Positions 50,501 through 60,270 of a stretch of DNA of 64,000 nt are shown here, piece after piece. The stretch's first letter is position 1; each line of letters opens with the position of its first letter. Source of the DNA: Costus lasius (Eukaryota > Streptophyta > Magnoliopsida > Zingiberales > Costaceae); the NCBI GenBank assembly GCA_027563935.2, contig CM050446.2, positions 130,361,608-130,425,607 on the forward strand. The letters run 5' to 3'. The position numbers and the translations under genes were made by a program. The notes under the pieces were generated by a model. The model was not told the origin of the DNA. It did not search any database and saw only the letters and a list, made by a program, of their open reading frames with translations.

Positions 50501-53500
50501 GAGATTCAATTTGAGATTCAAGCAAGTGAGATTCAATTAATTTTGCAACGCTCTTTTTTTTTCTTTCACTGAAAGAGAAAGGGATTTTGGTCAAAATTCA
50601 ATTGACCAATATGATATTTCACCGAAAGACTTCTTTTGTTTTTTGCTGAAGGCAGCTGACAGTGATGTCACGAAGAAGAGATGATCCAGGCTGGAAAGGG
50701 TTGGCGGCAACAAATTTCTGAGCCGCTCTTTTCTTCTTTCACCAAAAGAGAGAATAGCTTGGTCAAAATCAATTTTGACCACTCCTTTACCAAAATTCTC
50801 CAGCTGCGGAGATGTGCTTCGAGCAGCGATTTTTCTCGGCGTCGATCTTGACAATCGACAAGGTTTCTTTCTCAGACGGAGAGACCTTTGTCTTCCGCCA
50901 CCTCTGAGATTTCGGCATTTTTGGAGGATTTGATTTTGCAATCAACAAGGAAATCTTCTTCAGCGCTCACTGTGAAAAGGATAGCGCCGACGACAAAATC
51001 TTCTTCGCCTGGATCTTTGTCACAGGCGGATTTCACAAATGATTCAATCGTCACGTGAATCAGGGAATAACTCAGGCAGATTTGATGGAGGCAATGGCCA
51101 GTTCGGGCTCAGCGACGATGGTTGCGGTGGCAGAAGATGAGGTCGGCGAGTTCCATCTCGGCAATAGACGAGGCGAGCTTGTCAGCAGATTTTTGATTTA
51201 GCCCTAGATTTGGCGACTCCAACTCGGTGGCAGTGGAAATCTCGGCGACGGAAAATGAGCTTGGCAACAATTTTTCGATTTGGCGGAAGACTTTCAGCAA
51301 GTTTCGGCGGCGATTGACGAATCTCTTCGTCTTTGTCCCACGGAACGACGGCCGGCGGTGATTGATTCGGCTCTTGTATTTTTGAAGAAGACGAGATTTC
51401 ATGGGTGGATTTGAGATTTCATCGTCGGATCTGGAGAAGAAGACTGCGCCAAATTGATGGTATCTGCGGATCTGGTGATGAGGCGAATTTCGTTTTCGGC
51501 GGATATGAGATTTCGTCGCCGGATTTGCGTCTTCGGGACACGATCTGGATAGATCAGCGCCTGTATTAGTGGATATTCGCCTTCTTCGTTCGTTGCCTGT
51601 AAGACGGGCAAATCTCGCTCGCTGCTTCTCGTCGCAAGGATTGCGATAAGGTTCTTCTTCATTGCCTGCCGGGCCTTTTTTTTTTTTATAAAACATCACC
51701 ATCCTCTTTGTGTAATTCCCAGCCGTGACTACATAAATGTGTAATTCCCAGCCGTGACTACACAAACAGCAGGCTCTTTCTTTTTCTTTTTCCTTTTTTT
51801 TTTTACACCAGCTCTTCTTCATCAAAATTTCAAGCCGCTTTTTTTTTTTTTTTAAACCATACTCTCTTATTGCTCTACATTAGGCTTTTCTAGAATGTCC
51901 TTAATAGAATTTTTTTTTCTCCACCGGGTTGCTCCACATCGTCCTTAGTAAAGGCTTAGACTATTCTAGAATGTCCTTAATGAAATTTTTTTTTTCACCG
52001 GGGTTGCTCTACATCATCCTTAGTGTCACACCCCGGTCGGAACGGTATAACAACAACGCTTATCCGTTGTCTCAGGGCCGTCCGGCGGAACACCAGAACG
52101 TGATCGTGCTAGGGTTTCCGGACCGAATCTCGTCCCCAAATTCGAAACCCTAGTTCCCGCTCAATTTTTCTTCCCAAATTACAAGTCTCTCAAAAGAAAC
52201 CCTAACCCTAATTTGAGAAATCCGAAAAAGAATTGAAAACCCCAAATTATACCTCAATCTGGATTTTGACCGAAGTCAAAATCAAATACCAAATCGAATT
52301 CACTGTTGAAAATCGCCGCCGAATCGCCCTTGCTGACGTCACGCTGACGTCAGCCACCGATTAATTCCGTCGCCGCGAACTCGTTCTCCAGATGACGTCA
52401 CGCTGACGTCGGCATGCGAAATCGATTTCGATTTCAAATTCGCGCCGCCAATTTTGACTTCTTCCTCGCTGACGTCTGCTTGCGTCAGCCGCCGAATCGA
52501 TTTCTCGTCCGAAATTGCCGTTGACCGTTGACTCACGTTTCGTTCGCCTCGTTTCGAACGCCCGACGCGTTCGAACGAAACTATCGACTGTTCATCTTCT
52601 TCCTCGCGTCGCCTGCTCGCCGTCCGGCAGCCGCCTGCCGTCGAAGCTCGTCGCCGATACCGCAGAAAGGACCACAACCAGGGAAAGGGGATATCGGAGT
52701 GGAGGAAGCTTCGTTTATTCACGGAAAACGTTACAAACTTCCTCGAATTTCGCCGTCGGCCCGCCGGCCGGTGCCCCTCTTCCCTCCCTCACCGTCGACC
52801 TCTGTCGACGGTTACAATCGCTCAAGCACTCAAGCTCTTTCTCTCGCCTCGACGTTCGTCGTCGCCGGCTCGCTCAAACTCACACTGGTAAAGGGGCTCT
52901 CGCCCTGGAGGGGGCGCCCTGCCCGACCCGCCGGAGGAGCCGCTTTCCGTCGCGCGCTCCTCGTGGTGTCGCCTCGCGCACCCCTTCCTCTCGATCGCGG
53001 CTTCCCTTATAAGGACGCCGCCTCCGCTTGTGACGCTGCCCGGATCTTCCGTTGCTCTCGCGTCTGCTGACGAAGTCTCCATCGACTCGTCTGAAGCCGC
53101 GTCCGAAGATGTCATCCGCGCCCGAGTCTTCCGCCGAAGACTCCGTCCTCAGCTGCCGCCAGCTTCGAGTTGACGACGCCGCGTCCGCCTCTTCCGCAGG
53201 CCGAGTCCGGCTTGCTCGCTAAGACCCGTTCTCTGCTGCCCGAGCTTCGCCGTCGTCCGCCTTTCTCAGCGAGCCCGCGTCCTCCGTCTGGAGAAGACGA
53301 CGCCGTCCGCCTCCATCTCCTCTGCTCGACACCGCCCGCGCCGCTCGCGTCCGCAGCGTTCGCGAAGACGCGTTCGCACGCTGCAGCGCGCACGCGTGGT
53401 TGCGTTGCTCCGCGTGATTTGCTTGGTCAACCTCCTCAGTTGACCGGGCTTCTCCTTATGGGCCTGGGTTTGGGTTGGTGTCTGTTCCACCGGGCCTTGG

Positions 53501-55230
53501 GTCGAACCGTCTGACCCAGGCCTGACACTTAGTAAAGGCTTAAACTATTCTAGAATATCCTTAATGAAATTTTTTTCTTTCTCCACCGGACTTGCTCTAC
53601 ATCGTCTTTAATAAAGGCTTAGGCTGTTCTAGAATATCCTTAATGAAAAAAAAGTGAGAGAAAGAAAGATGTCAAGAAAATATACCTGCTTCTCTTGTTG
53701 ATGCCCAAAAGTTTCTCTCCTTTGTCGAATAGCGCAATAGCCGAATAGTCAATCCCTTTTCTTTTTTATCAGCCCTTATATAGATGCATCTGGTTTCTTT
53801 TTTTTTATGGATATGCTGCTACCTTCCGATGTCTCTTAATATTTTATTATTATTTTTATTTACATGCTTCTGTACGTGCCCACGTCCTTCCTCAAATAGG
53901 GATTGCTGTTTCGAAAATTTTGATCGAGTACCACCTTGCTCCAAAATTAGATTTCTCTCGTACATGTCTTTCTTATTTTATTTATTTCTATTTATTTTCC
54001 TTTTTTTTTCTTTTCTTCACACAGGAGCACATCTTTTGGTCAAAATAAGATATTTTGACCCTAACTTGGCTCTTTTTATATTATGCTGCGCCATTGTGGT
54101 AAAAAATGGATTAATTAATTAAACAATTGATTAATTAACTAATTGATAATTAATTAATAATCAATTATTAATTGATAATTAATAATTAATTAATTGATAA
54201 TCAATAATTAAATTGATAATTAGTTAACAATTAATTGATAATTAATTAATTAATTTTGTCACACCACAATGATCACTTAATTAATTGTTTATTTATTCTT
54301 TTATTATTATTATTATTATTATTTTACCGTCAACAGTTATGACAATTTCAACTAAAATTTCTTTTTAGGATCATGTGGTATCATTTTTTTCTATTCCAGA
54401 ATTGTCTATTTAGAAGCACACACTGAGCTTTATGAACATGGGTTTTTAGCTGGGAAAACTACTAATAAATATGTTGTCTTTTTTCCACATTCTTTAATTA
54501 TTAATAATATGCAATTTGTCTTGCCATAGTTAGGGAGACTTGTTGCCTAGTCAGTTATAATTATTTCTATCTAGTGAAACTTTTTTTACTTTGGTGGCGC
54601 TAAAGAAATTTGAGCCAACTTCATCAGCTAAGTCAGTTTTTTTTTTCCAATGTGTTGCACCATTTATTATTTGATCAAATTGATTCTTACTCATGCCTCA
54701 AGGAGGAAATATAGTAGTGGGTCACTAGTCGCTATAGCCAAATGTATTTATCACCATTTGCCAATTGGCGGTGATTCTTTTCCAAACAAGAGAAACACAG
54801 GCCCATGTTTGATCTTTACAATGCATCCATTTAATGTCTACCTTAACCACTGAGCTTCAAAACTTAGCTTTTAATCAATAGATTACCTCTATTATTTTTG
54901 AAATATGTACATATTTTGGGACAGTGTTTGCTCCTAAATGTCTACAAAACAATGTCTTGCTTTTCTTTTCCTGCATCATATAGCTAATTTTTCCTACCTT
55001 TCGGTGACTCAGGGACACCCCTTCACATTGCAGCCAAGGAAAGAAAGAAGAAAGCTGTCAAGTTCCTTATTGAAAATGGTGCATTCTTGCATCCGGACAT
55101 GAGTGACCAGAGGTTCAACCCACCCCTCAATTACTGTCCAGGACTTGAGTGGGCCTACGAGTTCAAGCACAAGCAAGACAATAGTATTTGTATTTCTATT
55201 GGTGGAACTTCTTGTAGCTCCGAGAGCTAG
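41575..55230 (+). CDS. Phytochrome-interacting ankyrin-repeat protein (PIA1/PIA2-like), with a hAT element in its coding region
   Basis: Exons: 41575-41715, 44668-44775, 48456-48519, 55013-55230; total 531 bases, 176 aa, close to the Arabidopsis PIA proteins. Three ankyrin repeats: about 32-64 (GWTPLHICARKGDLKEV), 69-101 (GVTPLHLAAQGGHIQVM) and 104-136 (GWTPLHIAAKERKKKAV). The family tail RFNPP..YCPGLEWAYEF and a Ser-rich end follow. The gap between exons 2 and 3 is entirely a hAT transposon plus one copy of its target duplication. The pre-insertion frame reads ...GHIQ|VMDELL... without a break. If the element is spliced at CAG|GTAGAG and ACATACAG|G the protein is intact; if not, the gene is disrupted. 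Introns 1 (2.95 kb) and 3 (6.5 kb) are also full of repeats. PIA proteins bind phytochrome and modulate light responses; that role is known for Arabidopsis and inferred here. Confidence 0.82.
42438..42840 (+). mobile_element. TRIM-like or LTR-derived remnant in intron 1
   Basis: TGTAATATC(C/T)CAGTTTAG occurs at 42438 and again at 42718. The second copy is preceded by AAATGAGGGGAT, which looks like a polypurine tract. That suggests a short LTR-type element, but the two putative LTRs diverge soon after the shared start. Confidence 0.35.
43497..44289. mobile_element. PIF/Harbinger-type element with GC-rich core, in intron 1
   Basis: The left end GGCTTGTTTTATTGG and right end AAAAAACAGGCCC are imperfect inverted repeats. 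TAA flanks both sides (43494-43496 and 44290-44292). The core is a repetitive CTCGCCTCGCCTCCTCCCC-type stretch with no recognised protein. It is the same kind of element as 28863-29833. Confidence 0.65.
44777..48448 (-). mobile_element. hAT DNA transposon, 3672 bp, with perfect 8-bp target duplication
   Basis: Inverted repeat ends are TAGAGGTGGCCA and TGGCCACCTCTA. The octamer CATACAGG is perfect on both sides (44769-44776 and 48449-48456). GC-rich subterminal regions (about 44790-45120 and 48175-48440) carry many GGCACGGC/GCCGTGCC motifs. The AT-rich interior encodes a hAT transposase on the minus strand. It lies in the second ankyrin repeat of the PIA-like gene, opposite to that gene's direction. 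Confidence 0.95.
45417..47555 (-). pseudogene. hAT transposase (Ac-like) with one in-frame stop
   Basis: One frame of 713 codons, start MAGLNNTWDLLPWE. A BED zinc finger lies at about residues 80-140 (VWKSFDVV...CKKCKKVL...HLTRHIRSH). The RNase-H-like core has TSDIWTS and SFDNASNN, each holding an Asp expected of the catalytic triad, and TRWNSTYDML. The C-terminal hAT dimerisation region contains PVSTVASESCFSAGGRVLDEKRSRM, with the expected Glu. The only break is a TAG at 46086-46088 (codon 490), between KFKKY and KNISPLYCLAS. Related proteins usually carry Trp there, so a single TGG to TAG change would explain it. It could still be mobilised by an intact relative elsewhere. Confidence 0.88.
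48605..48985 (-). repeat. Conserved terminal block of the unclassified repeat, inverted copy in intron 3
   Basis: In reverse complement it matches 26490-26815 in order: the CGATAC-TTC-GTATCG hairpin (48895-48909), GCGTTGTTACAACACAACTC, ATTCTTTCAACCATTT, and CCTAAGCTTCTTAGGGATAATTA. Similarity continues to an AATTTATAAG end. Confidence 0.75.
49000..49840 (-). repeat. Minisatellite array, ~36-bp unit, inverted relative to 25700-26480
   Basis: About 22 units with GAACGAGCCGAT(A/G)GGCCAAACGTTC or GAACGGGTCGTGGG(A/G)CCAAACGTTC cores, the reverse complements of the two subtypes in the left array. The unit length is a multiple of three, so several long open frames cross it. These do not encode a real protein. 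Confidence 0.85.
49841..51887. other. Repeat-derived DNA in intron 3
   Basis: It has many GGTCAAAAT(T)CAATTGACC-type strings between 50160 and 50620. A more GC-rich stretch (50640-51660) has open frames on the minus strand but no recognisable protein. A 30-base unit GTGTAATTCCCAGCCGTGAC.. is directly duplicated at about 51710-51770. It probably belongs with the inverted minisatellite element. Confidence 0.45.
51888..53665. repeat. ~80-bp tandem repeat split by a solo LTR
   Basis: Four units of the form TCTAGAAT(G/A)TCCTTAATGAA-Tn-CTCCACCGG..TTGCTCTACATCGTC..TAGTAAAGGCTTA lie at about 51890, 51970, 53545 and 53630. The second unit is interrupted at CTTAG by the LTR 52024-53527. Confidence 0.7.
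52024..53527 (-). mobile_element. Solo LTR of the TR-GAG-like family, exact CTTAG target duplication
   Basis: Read on the plus strand it begins TGTCACACCCCGGTCGG and ends CCCAGGCCTGACA. These are the reverse complements of the end and start of the 37178-41014 LTRs. CTTAG is exactly duplicated (52019-52023 and 53528-53532). At 1504 bp it is longer than the TR-GAG LTRs. It lies in intron 3 of the PIA-like gene, antisense to it. Confidence 0.88.
54105..54330. repeat. TTAATTAA palindromic tract and (TTA)n microsatellite
   Basis: 54109-54256 is built almost wholly of ATTAATTAATTGATAATTA-type palindromic strings. About 54303-54325 is a TTA microsatellite. Both lie in intron 3. Confidence 0.8.
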
Positions 55231-55432
55231 AAACCTGATGACCATCCTTGCAAATACCAAAATTGTTGCCAAATTATAGTCTCCAGCTTAACTAAAAAAA
55301 TAAGAACATTAAGGGTACCGGGTGAGCAGCTTACGTATTTTGAAGGATTCTTTTGTAAGTATTGCTTCTATGACTGTATCGAATTGTATTTTGCATTTGC
55401 TGAAACTTTGCTTGTCGCCTCATCTGGATCAA

Positions 55433-56967
55433 CAGGAAAGGCTGCAATTTCCATCTTTGCTTGATCCAACTGATGATTGTTCCTAATTATCCACCAACAA
55501 TGGCCAGATTTTGGTTTTGCTTTACAATTGTCTCACTTGAATATTCAAAGGAGGCAGAAAGTACGGTCAAGTTATGGAAGAAGTTTGTAAAAGTGAGTCA
55601 TACGATAATTGTCCATCTTTTGGTAGAAATATGACATCCTATATTTTGGATCTCAGAAATTTGAATGATGAAAAATGAAGTTGGTTGCTAACTTTAAATC
55701 ATCTACCTTGATAATCGAAGACAGCCCTTAATAGAACCTGAACTTGCAAAATCCTACAAGACAAGTTAATGTCTGAAAAAACCTAAAACTAACTTCAAAA
55801 AAGTCAATCTGTATCACAGGAAAGGCTGCAATTTCCATCTTTGCTTGATCCAACTGATGATTGTTCCTAATTATCCACCAACAATGGCCAGATTTTGGTT
55901 TTGCTTTACAATTGTCTCACTTGAATATTCAAAGGAGGCAGAAAGTACGATCAAGTTATGGAAGAAGTTTGTAAAAGTGAGTCATACGATAATTGTCCAT
56001 CTTTTGGTAGAAATATGACATCCTATATTTTGGATCTCAGAAATTTGAATGATGAAAAATGAAGTTGGTTGCTAACTTTAAATCATCTACCTTGATAATC
56101 GAAGACAGCCCTTAATAGAACCTGAACTTGCAAAATCCTACAAGACAAGTTAATGTCTGAAAAAACCTACAACTAACTTCAAAAAAGTCAATCTGTATCA
56201 CAGGAAAGGCTGCAATTTCCATCTTTGCTTGATCCAACTGATGATTGTTCCTAATTATCCACCAACAATGGCCAGATTTTGGTTTTGCTTTACAATTGTC
56301 TCACTTGAATATTCAAAGGAGGCAGAAAGTACGGTCAAGTTATGGAAGAAGTTTGTAAAAGTGAGTCATACGATAATTGTCCATCTTTTGGTAGAAATAT
56401 GACATCCTATATTTTGGATCTCAGAAATTTGAATGATGAAAAATGAAGTTGGTTGCTAACTTTAAATCATCTACCTTGATAATCGAAGACAGCCCTTAAT
56501 AGAACCTGAACTTGCAAAATCCTACAAGACAAGTTAATGTCTGAAAAAACCTAAAACTAACTTCAAAAAAGTCAATCTGTATCACAGGAAAGGCTGCAAT
56601 TTCCATCTTTGCTTGATCCAACTGATGATTGTTCCTAATTATCCACCAACAATGGCCAGATTTTGGTTTTGCTTTACAATTGTCTCACTTGAATATTCAA
56701 AGGAGGCAGAAAGTACGGTCAAGATATGGAAGAAGTTTGTAAAAGTGAGTCATACGATAATTGTCCATCTTTTGGTAGAAATATGACATCCTATATTTTG
56801 GATCTCAGAAATTTGAATGATGAAAAATGAAGTTGGTTGCTAATTTTAAATCATCTACCTTGATAATCGAAGACAGCCCTTAATAGAACCTGAACTTGCA
56901 AAATCCTACAAGACAAGTTAATGTCTGAAAAAACCTAAAACTAACTTCAAAAAAGTCAATCTGTATC
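55433..56967. repeat. Four-copy ~384-bp tandem array downstream of the PIA-like gene
   Basis: Copies start at 55435, 55819, 56204 and 56587, each with GGAAAGGCTGCAATTTCCATC, and end at CAATCTGTATC. Copies differ by only a few substitutions (for example GTACGGTC/GTACGATC and AAGTTATGG/AAGATATGG). The first copy begins about 200 bases after the stop codon, so the unit may include the 3' UTR or polyadenylation region. No coding frame is seen. Confidence 0.93.
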
Positions 56968-58353
56968 GAGGTGTTCGTTGTTTTAGTATATTAGTCCAAT
57001 ACTGAAGCGATAAGTAGCAGTGATATTGGTTTATACTAGCACCAATCTGGTGCTTGATAATACATACTGAAATATTAAAAACCATGATCCAAACGAGAAT
57101 TTAAAGAATCTTCTATTAAATTAAATGGCTCAAAGTATTAAGCAACAATCATTTCATAGGTATAGACCTTCATCTATAACTTTATTATATCATTAACACA
57201 AATTAATTCCAAATTCCAATTGGAAGTTTCCGAGCACAGTCACATCGGCTTTTAAAGTCCAGATTACTTATATTAATTAGTTTTTTACATGGCTGAACAA
57301 GTAACTAAAGAATGCTTGAAACCCACACGAAGAATCAAGTTCTGAGAGAAGATGATGAGTTCACCTAGATCAAATTTTTTTCTTTTGAATTGTTTCGTTC
57401 TAATGCCAAACCAGAATAAATAAATAATCAAATCAAAATTGGGGCCTAAAAGTCACTACAAACCGTTCCTGAACCAAACATTGGAAGATCTATTCAATAC
57501 TCAAAATAAAAAAGGATGGTCTAGAAACAACAAGTTGGACTTATTAACAGTGAATTCGCCAAGTGCAACACTATGAATAAAATAATTTGGGGAAGAAATG
57601 ATTCTAGATGATACAATTGCTGCCTATCAATTGTGAAAAGTGCACCGTCCATGTTTGGCTCCATGTCTACAGGGGCACATGCTAATGGCGAATTTCACTT
57701 GTGTTGCATATGACTATACCTTTCTTACAACTTGTGAACTCAATTAGTGCAATTAGAAGACAAAAGGGTGGGTAATACAAATTGATCAATTAGTAGATAC
57801 TACACAAATATGAGTCCATGTGAATTGATCAATAAGAAGACTAAACCCAAGCACCATGTAAACACCTCAGACTGCTAGGACCAATACCAGCGATTGTGTG
57901 GAAGTAGTTAATAACAAATTTTTTGTCTTTTATCCAGAAAATTTGTCAATGAAGCTCTATTTTGATGTCATAATTTTCGAAGTCGAAGCTACAATTGAAA
58001 CATAACTTTAAGCCCTCATTGCAACAAGATAGGTTACTCCTTCCTGCCTTGCATGACTAAATTTGAGTCCTGGAAACCACCTGTAATTTTGCAGGAATAA
58101 GATTGTTTACATTCACGTGATCCCACTTTGTTGACAGCACCGTAGATTGACCTTTCCTTTGCAAATCTATTATTTGCCAAACAGCTAAACAAATTTCTAT
58201 TCATATATAAAAATATTTGAACACATTCTTAAATGGATTTCTTGTCCTGAAATAAAATTATCATATGTTGATTGTGAGCTAATCGTTGTATTTGAATCTT
58301 TTCATCACTTCTAATTGCTCAAGCTAAGAAAATTGCTGAGAAAGCAGCATTAT
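56968..58353. other. Intergenic, no gene seen
   Basis: Mixed AT-rich sequence without a supported coding frame or clear repeat. I see nothing to annotate. Confidence 0.4.
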
Positions 58354-59819
58354 TTTCTCGTTTGGTCAGCAGCAGAAAGCAGAAAGCAGCTATTAAAGCC
58401 TATCTTGTAAGCAGAAAGCAGCTTTCTGCGGCGAGGCGACGGGCAGCAGAAAGCAGCATTATTTTCTCGTTTGGTCAAATACTTCAGCTGTGAAACAGTG
58501 TTATTTATTGCACTGTAGCCCAAAGCAGGATACCCCCTGCTTCTAGCGCTGCCGATTTACCTCGACGCGCGTGCATATTAAAGCCTCAGTGCGCAAGTTT
58601 AATTCTCACCCATTGCACAATTTCTTTTATAACTACATACCAATAGTATAATATTTTATAAGCTATTTTATAATTCCATACAATAATTAATTATATTATT
58701 ACATAAATATGTATAATATATAATATTATATTTGTCTTAAAATTTAATATATCAGTATATATTTAGTAATATAATATATAAATATAATTTAAAAATAATT
58801 GTATATTAAAATTAAATTATAAATTTTATTTTATTATACAAATATATTTTTAAGTTAAATAATTTAAAATATATATTATTTTAAGCATTATATATAATAA
58901 TTAATTATATCTATTTAAAATTTAAAATATATATCATTATATATAATATAATAATAATTAAATTAAATTTTAAATATGATATATATAATATTAAATATGT
59001 ATTAAAATTTAATATATTATTATATTGATTAATCTAATATATAATTATTTTAATTAATTTTCTTTAATTATAAAATTAATCATTGAATTTTTCTTTGAAA
59101 ATAATTATTTGATGCAATAAAAATTAATAATTTTATAAAAATAATTGTTTTAATTTTATAAAACAAGTTTTCTTTATTTATAAAAAAATATGTAATTTTA
59201 AATTTAATTTATTTTTCCAATTATATTATATATAATTTAATTAATTAATTAATTAATATATAGTTTTGTAAAATTAAATATTTAAAAAGCTTTAATTATA
59301 TTATATATGTTATTTATGTTTTTATTAAAATAATTATTTTAAATTTTAAAAATAATTTTATTTTATTATAAAAATATATAATTTTAACTTTAATCTAATA
59401 TATAATATTTTTAATTAATTTTCTTTAAATCGATCTACAAAAATAATTTTAATAATAATTTTCTTTAAATAATATAATTAAATTTTATATTAAAATTAAT
59501 TATTTGATCTTATAAAATTTAATAATTTTATTAAAATAGTTAATAATATAAAATTAAATTATTAATTTAATTAATTAATTAATTAATTAATTAATTTTAT
59601 TATAAAAATATATAATTTTAATTTTAATATATTTTATTAAATTAATATTTATTTATTTATTAACAACACTAATAACATAATAAATCTATAAAATAACTTT
59701 AATAATAGCAGCTACAGTAACAACATAGTTAGATTTACCAAACACCCTTCACAGCAGATGCTACAGTGACAACGCAGCTATCATAGCGCAGCTGCGGCAG
59801 CACAGCAGAACCAAACTAG
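58354..59819. mobile_element. Large AT-rich MITE-like element with GCAGCAG ends
   Basis: The left side has TTTTCTCGTTTGGTCAGCAGCAG (and a second CATTATTTTCTCGTTTGGTCA at about 58458). The right side ends CAGCAGAACCAAACTAGCCC. TTA precedes the left end and follows the right end. The core 58640-59700 is almost pure A/T with TTAATTAA runs. Ends are approximate. Confidence 0.45.
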
Positions 59820-60270
59820 CCCTTAGTTGCTATTGATATACTGAATTTCCGGCATGAACAGAGAATTTAGCAATACCATAAGCAAGAAACAATATGTTAC
59901 TATGGTACCCAAATGATGCTGAATCTATCAAAAGTATAACAAAATTTCTGAATACGTTAGAACAGATTAAAACATAGAACAGATTAAAACAATGGAAAAG
60001 ACAATATGAGAGACATGTATGCTTTTGATTTCAACAAAGATGAGGTTTTGAGATGTTAAGATTAAGATGAGATCTTATGAGAAGGAAAAATACAAGCTCA
60101 GAACTACACTAAAATGTGTACAAGGCAGAATACACAGTTAAGTGGTCAGCAAGGAGGAATTTCCACGGAAATGACCAAATGTTAAATAGATTGTCTATGG
60201 ATATTATGCTAAGTTCATGGAAGATACAAAAATCTTAAAGTAACATTCTGACCTTATCTTTGCAAACTTA

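Noticed and set aside
50591..51825. Minus-strand frames of up to 238 codons near 51109-51825
   Set aside because: Biased Lys/Arg/Ser composition, no recognised domain, and they lie in repeat-derived intron DNA.
52339..53514. GC-rich region with frames up to 180 codons in an otherwise AT-rich intron
   Set aside because: It lies exactly inside a solo LTR bounded by CTTAG duplications.
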